Of a stretch of 64,000 bases of DNA, positions 49,028 to 56,537 are shown one piece after another. Numbering within the stretch: the first letter of the stretch is position 1; every line of letters starts with the position of its first letter. The translations under genes were made by a program, and so were the position numbers. The notes beneath the pieces were generated by a model. The model was given only the letters and a program-made list of their open reading frames with translations, ran no database searches and was not told where the DNA came from. The stretch is taken from NCBI RefSeq assembly GCF_004363095.1, contig NZ_SNYO01000004.1:186001-250000 (forward strand), in the 5' to 3' direction. This DNA is from Actinomycetospora succinea. GTDB lineage: Bacteria; Actinomycetota; Actinomycetes; Mycobacteriales; Pseudonocardiaceae.

Positions 49028-50770
49028 CTACTCGGTCGTCGATGCCGCGGGCGACGCCTCGACGGGCGTGTCCTTCGGGGCCTCGGCGCCGTCGGACCCG
49101 CGCGACGCGCCGGACCCGCGCCCGCCGCGGCGGCGACGACGGCGACGGCCGCCGTTCTCGCCGGCCTCGCCGTTCCCGGTCGACTCCTCGTGGCGCTCGG
49201 CGCCGGCGTCGGTGCTCTCGGCGGTGTCGGCCGAGTCGGTCGCGGCGTCGGTCGCGGTGTCCCCGGCGGCACCGTCCTCCGACCCGGAGACGACCTCGCC
49301 GTTGCGGCGCCGGGTGCGCGAGCGCGAGCGGCGCTTGCGGCCGCCGCCCTCGCCGCCCTCGTCGTCGGTGGCCTCGGAGGCGGACTCCGTGGCGGCCTCA
49401 CCGTCGCCGCGGCCGCCCCGCGAGCGCCCGCGCGACCGGTCCCGGCCGCCGCTCTCGCGCTTCGGGCCGTCCTCGGCCTCCTCCTCGGCCGGCCGCCGGC
49501 GCCGCGCGACGCGGCCGGTGGCGCCCTCGGGGATGCCGAGGTCGGCGAAGAGGTGCGGCGAGCTGGAGTAGGTCTCCGGCGGCTCCGGGGCGCCGAGGCC
49601 CAGGTCGTCGGAGATCATCTTCCACTTGGGGAGATCGTCCCAGTCGACCAGCGTGACCGCGATGCCGGTGAGCCCCGCGCGGCCGGTGCGGCCGATGCGG
49701 TGGATGTAGGTCTTGGCGTCGTCCGGGCACTGGTAGTTGATGACGTGCGTGACGCCGGTGACGTCGATGCCGCGGGCGGCGACGTCGGTGCAGACCAGCA
49801 CGTCGATGCGGCCGTCCCGGAAGGCCTTGAGCGCGTGCTCGCGGGCGCCCTGGCCGAGGTCGCCGTGGACGGCGCCGACGGCGAAGCCGCGCTCGGCGAG
49901 CTCCTCGGAGACCTTGCTCGCGGTGCGCTTGGTGCGCGTGAACACCATGGTCGGGCCGCGGTCGGTGGCCTGCAGGGTGCGGGCGAGCAGCTCGACCTTG
50001 TCCAGCGCGTGGGCGCGGTAGACGAACTGCGCGGTCTTCTCGCCGATCGCGCTGGCGTCGACCTGCTCGGCGCGGATGTGCGTCGGCTGCGTGAGGAACG
50101 TGCGGGCCAGCGTGATGATCGGCCCCGGCATGGTGGCCGAGAACAGCATCGTCTGGCGGCGCTCGGGCAGCATGCCGAGGATGCGCTCGACGTCGGGCAG
50201 GAAGCCCAGGTCGAGCATCTCGTCGGCCTCGTCGAGCACCAGCCCGCCGACCTTGGCGAGCACGAGGTGGCCCTGCTGGGCCAGGTCGAGCAGCCGGCCG
50301 GGCGTGCCGACGACGAAGTCGACGCCGCGCTGCAGCGCCGCGATCTGGCCCTCGTAGGGGCGTCCGCCGTAGATCGAGACGACGCGCGTGCCGAGGTTGG
50401 CCGAGGCGCCCTCGATGTCCTTCGCGACCTGGACGCAGAGCTCGCGGGTCGGGACCACGACGAGCGCCTTCGGCGTGCCGTCGCCCGGCGCGCCGAGGCG
50501 CTGCAGCAGCGGAACGCCGAAGCCCAGGGTCTTGCCGGTGCCCGTGCGGGCCTGGCCGATGACGTCCTCGCCGGCGAGCGCCAGCGGCAGGGTCAGCTCC
50601 TGGATCGCGAACGTGCGCTCGATCCCGGCCGTGGCCAGCGCGCTGACGATCGCGGGGTCGACGCCGAGCTCGGCGAAGGTGGGGGAGTCCTCGGTGACGG
50701 GGGCACCGGCCTTGAGCGGCTCGGCGACCGGTTCCTCGTCGGTGGGGTTGTCGGGAGTGATGGTGGTCAG
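49028..50770 (-). CDS. rhlE: DEAD-box RNA helicase (RhlE type) with disordered tail
   Basis: ATP-dependent RNA helicase, about 580 residues. Core motifs: the Q motif with FAIQELTLPLALAG, GQARTGTGKTLGF (I), VVPTRELCVQ (Ia), VVGTPGRLLDL (Ib), LVLDEADEMLDLG (II, DEAD), LFSATMP (III), VFTRTKRTA (IV), VCTDVAARGIDV (V) and HRIGRTGRAG (VI). From about residue 425 the tail is Arg/Gly/Glu-rich and disordered (GGRRRRRRRGGRG), likely RNA-binding. No ATG/GTG/TTG starts the conserved frame nearby. CTG 50770 has GAGAGG 7 nt upstream and gives the normal N-terminus (TTITPDNPTDEEP). The alternative GTG 50950 adds 60 residues with poor codon bias. Confidence 0.9.
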   Translation of the reverse strand: MTTITPDNPTDEEPVAEPLKAGAPVTEDSPTFAELGVDPAIVSALATAGIERTFAIQELTLPLALAGEDVIGQARTGTGKTLGFGVPLLQRLGAPGDGTPKALVVVPTRELCVQVAKDIEGASANLGTRVVSIYGGRPYEGQIAALQRGVDFVVGTPGRLLDLAQQGHLVLAKVGGLVLDEADEMLDLGFLPDVERILGMLPERRQTMLFSATMPGPIITLARTFLTQPTHIRAEQVDASAIGEKTAQFVYRAHALDKVELLARTLQATDRGPTMVFTRTKRTASKVSEELAERGFAVGAVHGDLGQGAREHALKAFRDGRIDVLVCTDVAARGIDVTGVTHVINYQCPDDAKTYIHRIGRTGRAGLTGIAVTLVDWDDLPKWKMISDDLGLGAPEPPETYSSSPHLFADLGIPEGATGRVARRRRPAEEEAEDGPKRESGGRDRSRGRSRGGRGDGEAATESASEATDDEGGEGGGRKRRSRSRTRRRNGEVVSGSEDGAAGDTATDAATDSADTAESTDAGAERHEESTGNGEAGENGGRRRRRRRGGRGSGASRGSDGAEAPKDTPVEASPAASTTE

Positions 50771-51070
50771 GGGTCTGCCTCTCTCGCGTCTCGCGCGCGA
50801 GGCTTGACAGCTGCTCGACCACGTCCGGGGTCGGCGACGATGCACGGTTGGAGCCGGAGCCCGCTCCTTCGTCGGAGCGCTGCCCACCGTCACCGGACGC
50901 GGGAGAGCCGGCAGAGGCGCCCGCACGCTCGGGTGCGTCTCGCGGCGCACGACGGCGACCAGGCCGGTCGGCGACGGTGCATGCCACCGCGGGACACCGT
51001 GATGATACCGGGCGACCCTTCACCGCCGCGTCACCGCCGGGTGCCTGGGGTGCCCCTAGGGTGAGCGCCC
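50771..51070. ncRNA. Long 5' leader of rhlE, candidate structured regulatory RNA
   Basis: On the minus strand a TATCAT box (51004-51009) would give a leader of about 230 nt. It carries a 17-nt sequence twice, 15 of 17 identical (plus-strand coordinates 50829-50845 and 50966-50982, GGTCGGCGACGRTGCAY), and a self-complementary TCGCGCGCGA just before the ribosome binding site. Cold-shock helicase genes often have such autoregulatory leaders. The plus-strand end holds the TAGGGT box of the next gene. Confidence 0.4.
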
Positions 51071-51751
51071 GTGACCGAGCACGACAGCGGCCGCCCCGCC
51101 CCCACCGCGCCGACGGCCGCGCAGGACCCGCCCGTCGACCTGCTCGGAGCGGTCGCCTACGGCGCGCTGACCGCCTTCACCAGGCTCGCCGCGGACGCCG
51201 CGCTCGCCCCCGACCTCACCGGCCGCGCCGAGATGGCCGCGCTCGCCGCGGTCGAGATGGCGCACGTCGAGCGCATCCGCGAGCACCTCGACTCCCGTGG
51301 TGTGGACCTCGTCACGTCGATGGCGCCGTTCGCCCCCGTGCTCGACTCCTTCGCGGCCCGCACGGCGTCCCGCGACTGGGGCGAGGCGCTCGTCGGCGCC
51401 TACGTCGGGCGCACGCTCGCCGTCGACCTGGTGGCGGCCACCGGCGCCGCCGACGCCCCGGGCGGCGAGCTCCTGCGCGGCCCCGACGCGGGCCGGGAGG
51501 CCGGCGGCGAGAGCGGGTTCGACGCGTTCGCCGAGCGGGCGGTCCGCGAGGTCGCGGTCGACGACCAGACCCGCGGGCGGCTCGCGATGTGGGGCCGGCG
51601 GCTGCTGGGCGAGACCCTGGCCGCGGCCGCCGAGGTGCTCGACGAGCACCCGCAGGCCGCCGCGGCGCTGCTCGGCGGGACGGGGCGCGCGGTGGTGTTC
51701 AAGGCGCTGAAGTCCCGCCACACCAAGCGGCTCGCGGCGCTCGGGCTGTGA
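51071..51751 (+). CDS. Ferritin-like fold protein (Rv3210c/MiaE-like)
   Basis: A 226-residue all-helical protein. VDLLGAVAYGALTAFTRLAA, RAEMAALAAVEMAHVERIRE (E-x-MAHVE, a metal-ligand-like helix) and WGEALVGAYVGRTLAVDLVA followed later by VREVAVDD and LLGETLAAAAEVLDEHPQAA resemble the ferritin-like_2 family. The carboxylates could bind a di-iron site, but ligands are incomplete in my reading. GTG 51071 lies 8 nt after TAGGGT (51057-51062), a leaderless start. It is divergent from rhlE, as Rv3210c is from Rv3211 (from memory). Confidence 0.78.
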   Translation: MTEHDSGRPAPTAPTAAQDPPVDLLGAVAYGALTAFTRLAADAALAPDLTGRAEMAALAAVEMAHVERIREHLDSRGVDLVTSMAPFAPVLDSFAARTASRDWGEALVGAYVGRTLAVDLVAATGAADAPGGELLRGPDAGREAGGESGFDAFAERAVREVAVDDQTRGRLAMWGRRLLGETLAAAAEVLDEHPQAAAALLGGTGRAVVFKALKSRHTKRLAALGL

Positions 51752-51821
51752 CGGCGACCCTCGGCCGCCCGGTGGACTAACCTCGCGCGGGCACAGAGCA
51801 CCGGTCCGAGCGGAGGAACGC

Positions 51822-52052
51822 GTGGAGGTCAAGATCGGCGTGGCGGAGAGCCCACGCGAGCTGGTGGTCGCGAGCGACCAGACGCCCGACGAGGTGCAGG
51901 GGCTCGTCGACACGGCGCTGGCCTCGAGCGGCGGCACCCTCGTGCTCTCCGACGACAAGGGCCGCCGGTACGTCGTCCCCGCCGCCCGCATCGCCTACGT
52001 GGAGATCGCGCCCTCCGAGGGCCGCCGCGTGGGGTTCGGGGTCGGGAGCTAG
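51822..52052 (+). CDS. DUF3107 small protein (Rv3208A-like)
   Basis: A 76-residue protein, MEVKIGVAESPRELVVASDQ then DEVQGLVDTALASSGGTLVL and the C-terminal YVEIAPSEGRRVGFG. It matches the actinobacterial DUF3107 family (TB9.4 antigen in M. tuberculosis, from memory), of unknown function. GTG 51822 has GGAGG about 6 nt upstream. The convergent TetR gene ends 47 bp downstream, the same neighbour pair as in mycobacteria. Confidence 0.9.
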   Translation: MEVKIGVAESPRELVVASDQTPDEVQGLVDTALASSGGTLVLSDDKGRRYVVPAARIAYVEIAPSEGRRVGFGVGS

Positions 52053-52099
52053 GGACACGGTCGGGCGCCGGGGCTGCTGGAACGACAGGGCCCCGGCGC

Positions 52100-52681
52100 T
52101 CACTCCTGGCGGGGAAAGCCGCCGATGCCGCGCCAGGCCAGCTGGGACATCAGGGTGATCGCGTCCTCGCGCGGCGGCGTGAGGCCCGCGTCGAGCCAGT
52201 AGCGCGCGGCGGTCGTCGACAGGCCGACGAGACCCACCGCGAGCAGGCGCGCCCGCTCGGGCTCGAGACCCGCGTCGGTGGTGACGGCCTCGGTGACGGC
52301 GTCGATGCAGTCCGACGTGGCGCGGTCGACGAGCCCGGCGATCTCCGGCGTCGCGCGCGTGTCGGTCTCGAACACCAGGCGCATCGCGCCGTCGCGGGAC
52401 GACACGACGTCGAAGTAGGCCTGGATGGTGGCCTGGACGCGCGCCTTGTTGTCGGTGGTCGAGCGGATGGCCGCGCGCACCGTGCGGACCATGTCGTCCG
52501 CCGCGCCCTGCACGAGCGCCCGGTAGAGGTCGAGCTTGCCGGGGAAGTGCTGGTAGAGCACCGGCTTGCTGACGCCCGCCCGCTCGGCGATCTCGTCCAT
52601 GGCCGCGGCGTGGTACCCGCGGGACCCGAACACCTCGCGGGCGGCCTCGAGCAGCTGCGCCCGGCGCGCGGACCGGGTCAT
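52100..52681 (-). CDS. TetR-family transcriptional regulator
   Basis: A 193-residue regulator. The HTH region is RRAQLLEAAREVFGSRGYHA, AAMDEIAERAGVSKPVLYQH and FPGKLDLYRALV, a textbook TetR DNA-binding domain at the N-terminus. The ligand domain contains FDVVSSRDGAMRLVFETDTR and a C-terminal LTLMSQLAWRGIGG-like helix. ATG 52681 is used; TTG 52738 would add 19 residues and cannot be excluded. It is the Rv3208 equivalent by neighbourhood (from memory). Targets and ligand are unknown. Confidence 0.88.
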   Translation of the reverse strand: MTRSARRAQLLEAAREVFGSRGYHAAAMDEIAERAGVSKPVLYQHFPGKLDLYRALVQGAADDMVRTVRAAIRSTTDNKARVQATIQAYFDVVSSRDGAMRLVFETDTRATPEIAGLVDRATSDCIDAVTEAVTTDAGLEPERARLLAVGLVGLSTTAARYWLDAGLTPPREDAITLMSQLAWRGIGGFPRQE

Positions 52682-52949
52682 GCGCGGCCGGCCCGCGGCG
52701 ACGCCCGGGCTGTCCGGAAGGCGCGCCTGCCCGCTCAATGCCCCCGCCCCCAAGTCCGCATCACGTGGCGGCACCGGTCTCGGCCGCCTCGAACGCACGA
52801 CCCTACCCATCGGGTGACATCCGTGCGGGTCGGCCACGCCGGATCTCTCCCGCCGCGGGGCCCGCGTCCGCCGCCACGGGTCCGGTGACGCCCGTCGTTC
52901 ACCGGGGGGACACCGTGACGTCGTCCGCAGGACACCGCATCATGGACCG
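52682..52949. other. Divergent region, TetR gene to hydrolase gene
   Basis: About 270 bp with no recognised gene. No symmetrical TetR operator was found by eye. The minus-strand frame reaching 52837 lacks codon bias upstream of 52738. Confidence 0.3.
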
Positions 52950-54110
52950 GTGATCGTCCGCCGCCCCGTGCCGTCCACCGGAGTGTTCCGGCCCGTCCGC
53001 CCCGACGACACCCGCACGTCGCCCGAGCCCCCGCTCGCGGACGTCACGGCGCTGGGCCCGACGGGTGACGCGAGTGCCCCGACGCCGTACTGGCCGGGGC
53101 GCGAGGTGGCGGTCGGTGACACCACCCTCCACGTCCGCGAGACCCCCGGGCCCGCCGGTGAGACGGCGGTCTACGTCCACGGTCTCGGCGGCTCGTCGAA
53201 CAACTGGACCGAGCTCGCGGGCGCCCTGTCGGCGCGCTGCCGCGGGCTCGCCGTCGACCTGCCCGGCTTCGGGCGCACGCCGCCGCCGGCGTCCGGCGAC
53301 TACCGGCCCGCGGCCCACGCCGCGACGCTCACCGCCTACCTCGAGGACCTGCGGCGCCGGGGCAGCGGGCCCGTGCACCTGCTCGGCAACTCGCTCGGCG
53401 GGGCGGTGTCGCTGCTGGCGGCCGCGCAGCGCCCCGACCTCGTGCGCACGCTCACCCTCGTCAGTCCGGCGATGCCCGACTTCCGCCCGCTGCCCTCGCG
53501 TCTCGGCGGGCGGCGCGCGGCGCTGGCCCTGCTGCCGCTGCTGGGCGCCGGTGCCCGTGCCGAGCAGGACGCCCGCACGCCCCGCGAGCGCCTCGCCCGC
53601 ACGATGGCGCTCTGCCACGCCGACCCGAGGCGCGTCGGCGACCGCGCCTTCGCCATGGCCGCGGAGGAGGCCGAGGAGCGCGCCGGGCTCGCCTGGGCCC
53701 CCGAGGCCCTGCACCACTCGTTCCTGGGGCTCCTGGGGACCTGGCTCACGCCCCGGTCCGGCTCGCCCCGGTCGCTCTGGACGGCCGCCGCGCGGGTCAC
53801 CGTCCCGACGCTGGTCGTGTGGGGCGAGCTCGACCGCCTCGTCGGCGTGTACCGCGCCGCCCAGACCGCGGCCGCGCTGCCCGCCGGACGTCTGCTGCGG
53901 CTGCCCGACGTGGGCCACGTCGCCCAGATCGAGCGCCCGCAGACCGTCGCCCGCGCGGTGCTGGGCCTCCTCGACGCGGCCGCCGACGGGTCGTGGCCCG
54001 CGGCCGAGCCCGCGGTCCGGACGATCACCGCGGACCGCGCCCGCGCCTGGACACACCGCCTGCCGCTGGGCGTGGTCCGGCCCGGGGCGTATGGCACAGT
54101 GCCCGTGTGA
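52950..54110 (+). CDS. Alpha/beta-fold hydrolase upstream of DUF3152 gene
   Basis: A 386-residue serine hydrolase. VYVHGLGGSSNNWTELAGAL is the oxyanion loop, GLAVDLPGFGRTPPPA the next strand, HLLGNSLGGAVSLLAA holds the nucleophile Ser, VWGELDRLVGVY the acid and PDVGHVAQIERPQTVA the His. The triad is complete. N-terminal (about 45 residues) and C-terminal (about 50 residues) extensions are polar. It overlaps the DUF3152 gene by GTGA. The substrate is unknown. The start is GTG 52950. Confidence 0.85.
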   Translation: MIVRRPVPSTGVFRPVRPDDTRTSPEPPLADVTALGPTGDASAPTPYWPGREVAVGDTTLHVRETPGPAGETAVYVHGLGGSSNNWTELAGALSARCRGLAVDLPGFGRTPPPASGDYRPAAHAATLTAYLEDLRRRGSGPVHLLGNSLGGAVSLLAAAQRPDLVRTLTLVSPAMPDFRPLPSRLGGRRAALALLPLLGAGARAEQDARTPRERLARTMALCHADPRRVGDRAFAMAAEEAEERAGLAWAPEALHHSFLGLLGTWLTPRSGSPRSLWTAAARVTVPTLVVWGELDRLVGVYRAAQTAAALPAGRLLRLPDVGHVAQIERPQTVARAVLGLLDAAADGSWPAAEPAVRTITADRARAWTHRLPLGVVRPGAYGTVPV

Positions 54111-55186
54111 CCCGGCCGGCCAGGCGCCCCGCCGACGGGGAGGAGGCACCGGCCGACTCCTCCTCCGACGCGTCGCCGGCGGGCGGCGAGGGTCGGGCGA
54201 AACGTCCCGGACGTCCCGATTCGACGACGGCGCTCCGGGACCGGCCCCGGTCCTCCTCCCGCAGCGGCCCGACGCGGGCGCGCAGCGCGCCCGGGCCCGG
54301 GTGGGGCCGGTCGCGGCCCCCGGGCGGGCGCGGTCCCGGCTCGTCGGTGCTGCGGTCGTGGCGCACGTGGGTGATCCCGGCGCTCGTCGTGCTCACCGTG
54401 CTCGCCGTCGTCGAGGCGGTCTCGCCCGACGGTGACGCGGGCTCGGCCTCGCCCCTGCTCGCGCCCCCGTCCGCGAGCCCCTCGCCGGTCGTCACCGAGG
54501 CCCCGCGCGGCGCCGGGCAGAACGTCGACATCCCGTCGGCGGAGCTGCCCGCGGGCGGCGCCTTCCCGGTGACCGGCAGCGGCTCCTGGCACGTCGTCCC
54601 GGGCACGACGCCGCAGGCCGGGACGGGGCGCGTCTACACGTACACCGTCGAGGTCGAGGACGGGATCGTCGTCCCCGAGGGCGAGCAGGCCTACGCCACC
54701 GCCGTCGACGCGACCCTGACCGACCCGCGCAGCTGGATCGGGTCGGGGCAGATCGCGGTCCGGCGCATCGACGCCGGCGTCCCCGACTTCCGCGTCAGCC
54801 TCTCGGCCCAGCTGACCATCCGCGGGCAGTGCGGCTACTCGCTGCGCTACGAGGCCTCGTGCTGGAAGTCCGACATCGGGCGTGTGCTCATCAACGGGTC
54901 GCGCTGGGTGCGCGGCGCCGCGGCGTTCGAGGGCCAGCTCGGCCTGTACCGCCAGTACGCCATCAACCACGAGGTCGGGCACGTCTTCGACAACCCGCAC
55001 GTGCCGTGCCCCGAGACCGGCGGCCTCGCGCCGATCATGATGCAGCAGAGCTTCGGGACGGCGAACGACTACCTCGCGCAGCTCACCGAGGAGAACCCGC
55101 AGGGCACCCAGATCCCGCGCGACGGCAAGGTCTGCCGGCCGAACGCGTGGCCCTATCCACAGGGTGCCGTGACGCCCGCCGGCTGA
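54107..55186 (+). CDS. DUF3152 membrane-anchored putative zinc metalloprotease (Rv3207c-like)
   Basis: A 359-residue protein. Residues 1-85 are disordered and Arg/Ser/Pro-rich; a transmembrane helix (TWVIPALVVLTVLAVVEAVS, about 87-107) is followed by a Ser/Pro linker and the extracytoplasmic DUF3152 domain. That domain contains YAINHEVGHVFDNPH with HEVGH at residues 288-292, a zincin HExxH motif, with a further His at 296, and conserved cysteines (CGYSLRYEASC, VPCPE, KVCRPNAW) that may form disulfides. No substrate is known to me. It is coupled to the upstream hydrolase and precedes moeZ, the mycobacterial order. Confidence 0.85.
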   Translation: MTRPARRPADGEEAPADSSSDASPAGGEGRAKRPGRPDSTTALRDRPRSSSRSGPTRARSAPGPGWGRSRPPGGRGPGSSVLRSWRTWVIPALVVLTVLAVVEAVSPDGDAGSASPLLAPPSASPSPVVTEAPRGAGQNVDIPSAELPAGGAFPVTGSGSWHVVPGTTPQAGTGRVYTYTVEVEDGIVVPEGEQAYATAVDATLTDPRSWIGSGQIAVRRIDAGVPDFRVSLSAQLTIRGQCGYSLRYEASCWKSDIGRVLINGSRWVRGAAAFEGQLGLYRQYAINHEVGHVFDNPHVPCPETGGLAPIMMQQSFGTANDYLAQLTEENPQGTQIPRDGKVCRPNAWPYPQGAVTPAG

Positions 55187-55280
55187 CGCGCGCGTCACCG
55201 GCAGGGAACATGGTGGGTGCCGCGGCGGTTGCACGTCGTGAGGACCCGACGAACGAAGTGATAGGGAGTTGAGTGCCGTC

Positions 55281-56456
55281 ATGGCATCCCTGCCGCCCCT
55301 GGTGGAGCCGGCCGCGGAGCTGACCAAGGACGAGGTCGCCCGCTACAGCCGCCACCTGATCATCCCCGACGTCGGTGTCGACGGGCAGAAGCGCCTGAAG
55401 AACGCCAAGGTGCTCGTCGTCGGCGCGGGCGGACTCGGCAGCCCGGCGCTGCTGTACCTGGCCGCCGCCGGCGTGGGCACCCTCGGGGTCGTCGACTTCG
55501 ACGTCGTCGACGAGTCGAACCTGCAGCGCCAGGTCATCCACGGCCAGTCGGACGTCGGGAAGTCGAAGGCGCAGTCGGCCAAGGAGTCGGTCGCCGAGAT
55601 CAACCCGTTCGTCACGGTGAACCTGCACGAGACGCCGCTGGACTCGTCGAACGCGCTGGACATCTTCCGCGACTACGACCTGATCCTCGACGGCACCGAC
55701 AACTTCGCCACGCGCTACCTCGTCAACGACGCGGCCGTGCTGCTGGGCAAGCCGTACGTCTGGGGTTCGATCTTCCGGTTCGAGGGCCAGGTGTCGGTGT
55801 TCTGGGAGGACGCCCCGAACGGGCAGGGCCTGAACTACCGGCACCTCTACCCCGAGCCCCCGCCGCCGGGCATGGTCCCGTCGTGCGCCGAGGGCGGCGT
55901 GCTGGGCGTGCTGTGCGCGTCGATCGGTTCGATCATGGTCACCGAGGCCATCAAGCTCATCTGCGGCATCGGCGACACGCTGCTGGGCCGCCTCAAGGTC
56001 TACGACGCCCTCGACATGGAGTACCGCGAGGTCAAGATCCGGCGCGACCCGAACGCCGCCGAGATCACCGAGCTGATCGACTACGAGGCCTTCTGCGGCA
56101 CCGTGTCCGACGAGGCCCACTCCGCCGCGGCCGGTCACACCATCACGGCGGTGGAGCTCAAGGAGAAGATCGACGCGGGCGACAAGTTCGAGCTCATCGA
56201 CGTCCGCGAGCCGCACGAGTGGGAGATCGTCCGGATCCCCGGCGCCAAGCTGATCCCCAAGGACAAGATCCTCTCGGGCGAGGCGTTCGCCGAGATCCCG
56301 CAGGACCGCCAGACGATCCTGTACTGCAAGTCGGGCGTGCGCTCGGCCGAGGCGCTCTCGGCGCTGCACAACGCCGGGTTCTCGAACGCGGTCCACGTCG
56401 GTGGCGGTGTCACCGGCTGGGCGCAGCAGGTCGACACCACGCTGCCGACCTACTGA
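55281..56456 (+). CDS. moeZ: Adenylyltransferase/sulfurtransferase MoeZ
   Basis: Bifunctional ThiF/MoeB-type E1 plus rhodanese protein, 391 residues. It activates and thiolates ubiquitin-like sulfur carriers (MoaD, CysO, ThiS). The E1 domain has RYSRHLIIPDVGVDGQKRL, VLVVGAGGLGSPALLYLAAA (ATP loop), ESNLQRQVIHG, DGTDNFATRYLVND and PSCAEGGVLGVLCASIGSIM. The usual CxxC zinc pairs are missing, normal for MoeZ. The C-terminal rhodanese domain has ELIDVREPHEWEIVRIPGA and the catalytic ILYCKSGVRSAEAL. ATG 55281 is used; TTG 55269 is possible. The partner carrier is not in the window. Confidence 0.92.
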   Translation: MASLPPLVEPAAELTKDEVARYSRHLIIPDVGVDGQKRLKNAKVLVVGAGGLGSPALLYLAAAGVGTLGVVDFDVVDESNLQRQVIHGQSDVGKSKAQSAKESVAEINPFVTVNLHETPLDSSNALDIFRDYDLILDGTDNFATRYLVNDAAVLLGKPYVWGSIFRFEGQVSVFWEDAPNGQGLNYRHLYPEPPPPGMVPSCAEGGVLGVLCASIGSIMVTEAIKLICGIGDTLLGRLKVYDALDMEYREVKIRRDPNAAEITELIDYEAFCGTVSDEAHSAAAGHTITAVELKEKIDAGDKFELIDVREPHEWEIVRIPGAKLIPKDKILSGEAFAEIPQDRQTILYCKSGVRSAEALSALHNAGFSNAVHVGGGVTGWAQQVDTTLPTY

Positions 56457-56470
56457 GCGACCCCCGCACG

Positions 56471-56521
56471 GAACGAACGCGCCGTTCGCTGCGCTAGAAG
56501 CAGCGAACGGCGCGTTCGTTC
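56471..56521. terminator. Perfect 22-bp palindrome between convergent moeZ and dctA
   Basis: Arms at 56471-56492 and 56500-56521 are exactly complementary around GCTAGAA. It belongs to the AACGAACG family and very probably acts as a bidirectional terminator. Confidence 0.75.
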
Positions 56522-56537
56522 GTTCCGGGGCGGGTGC

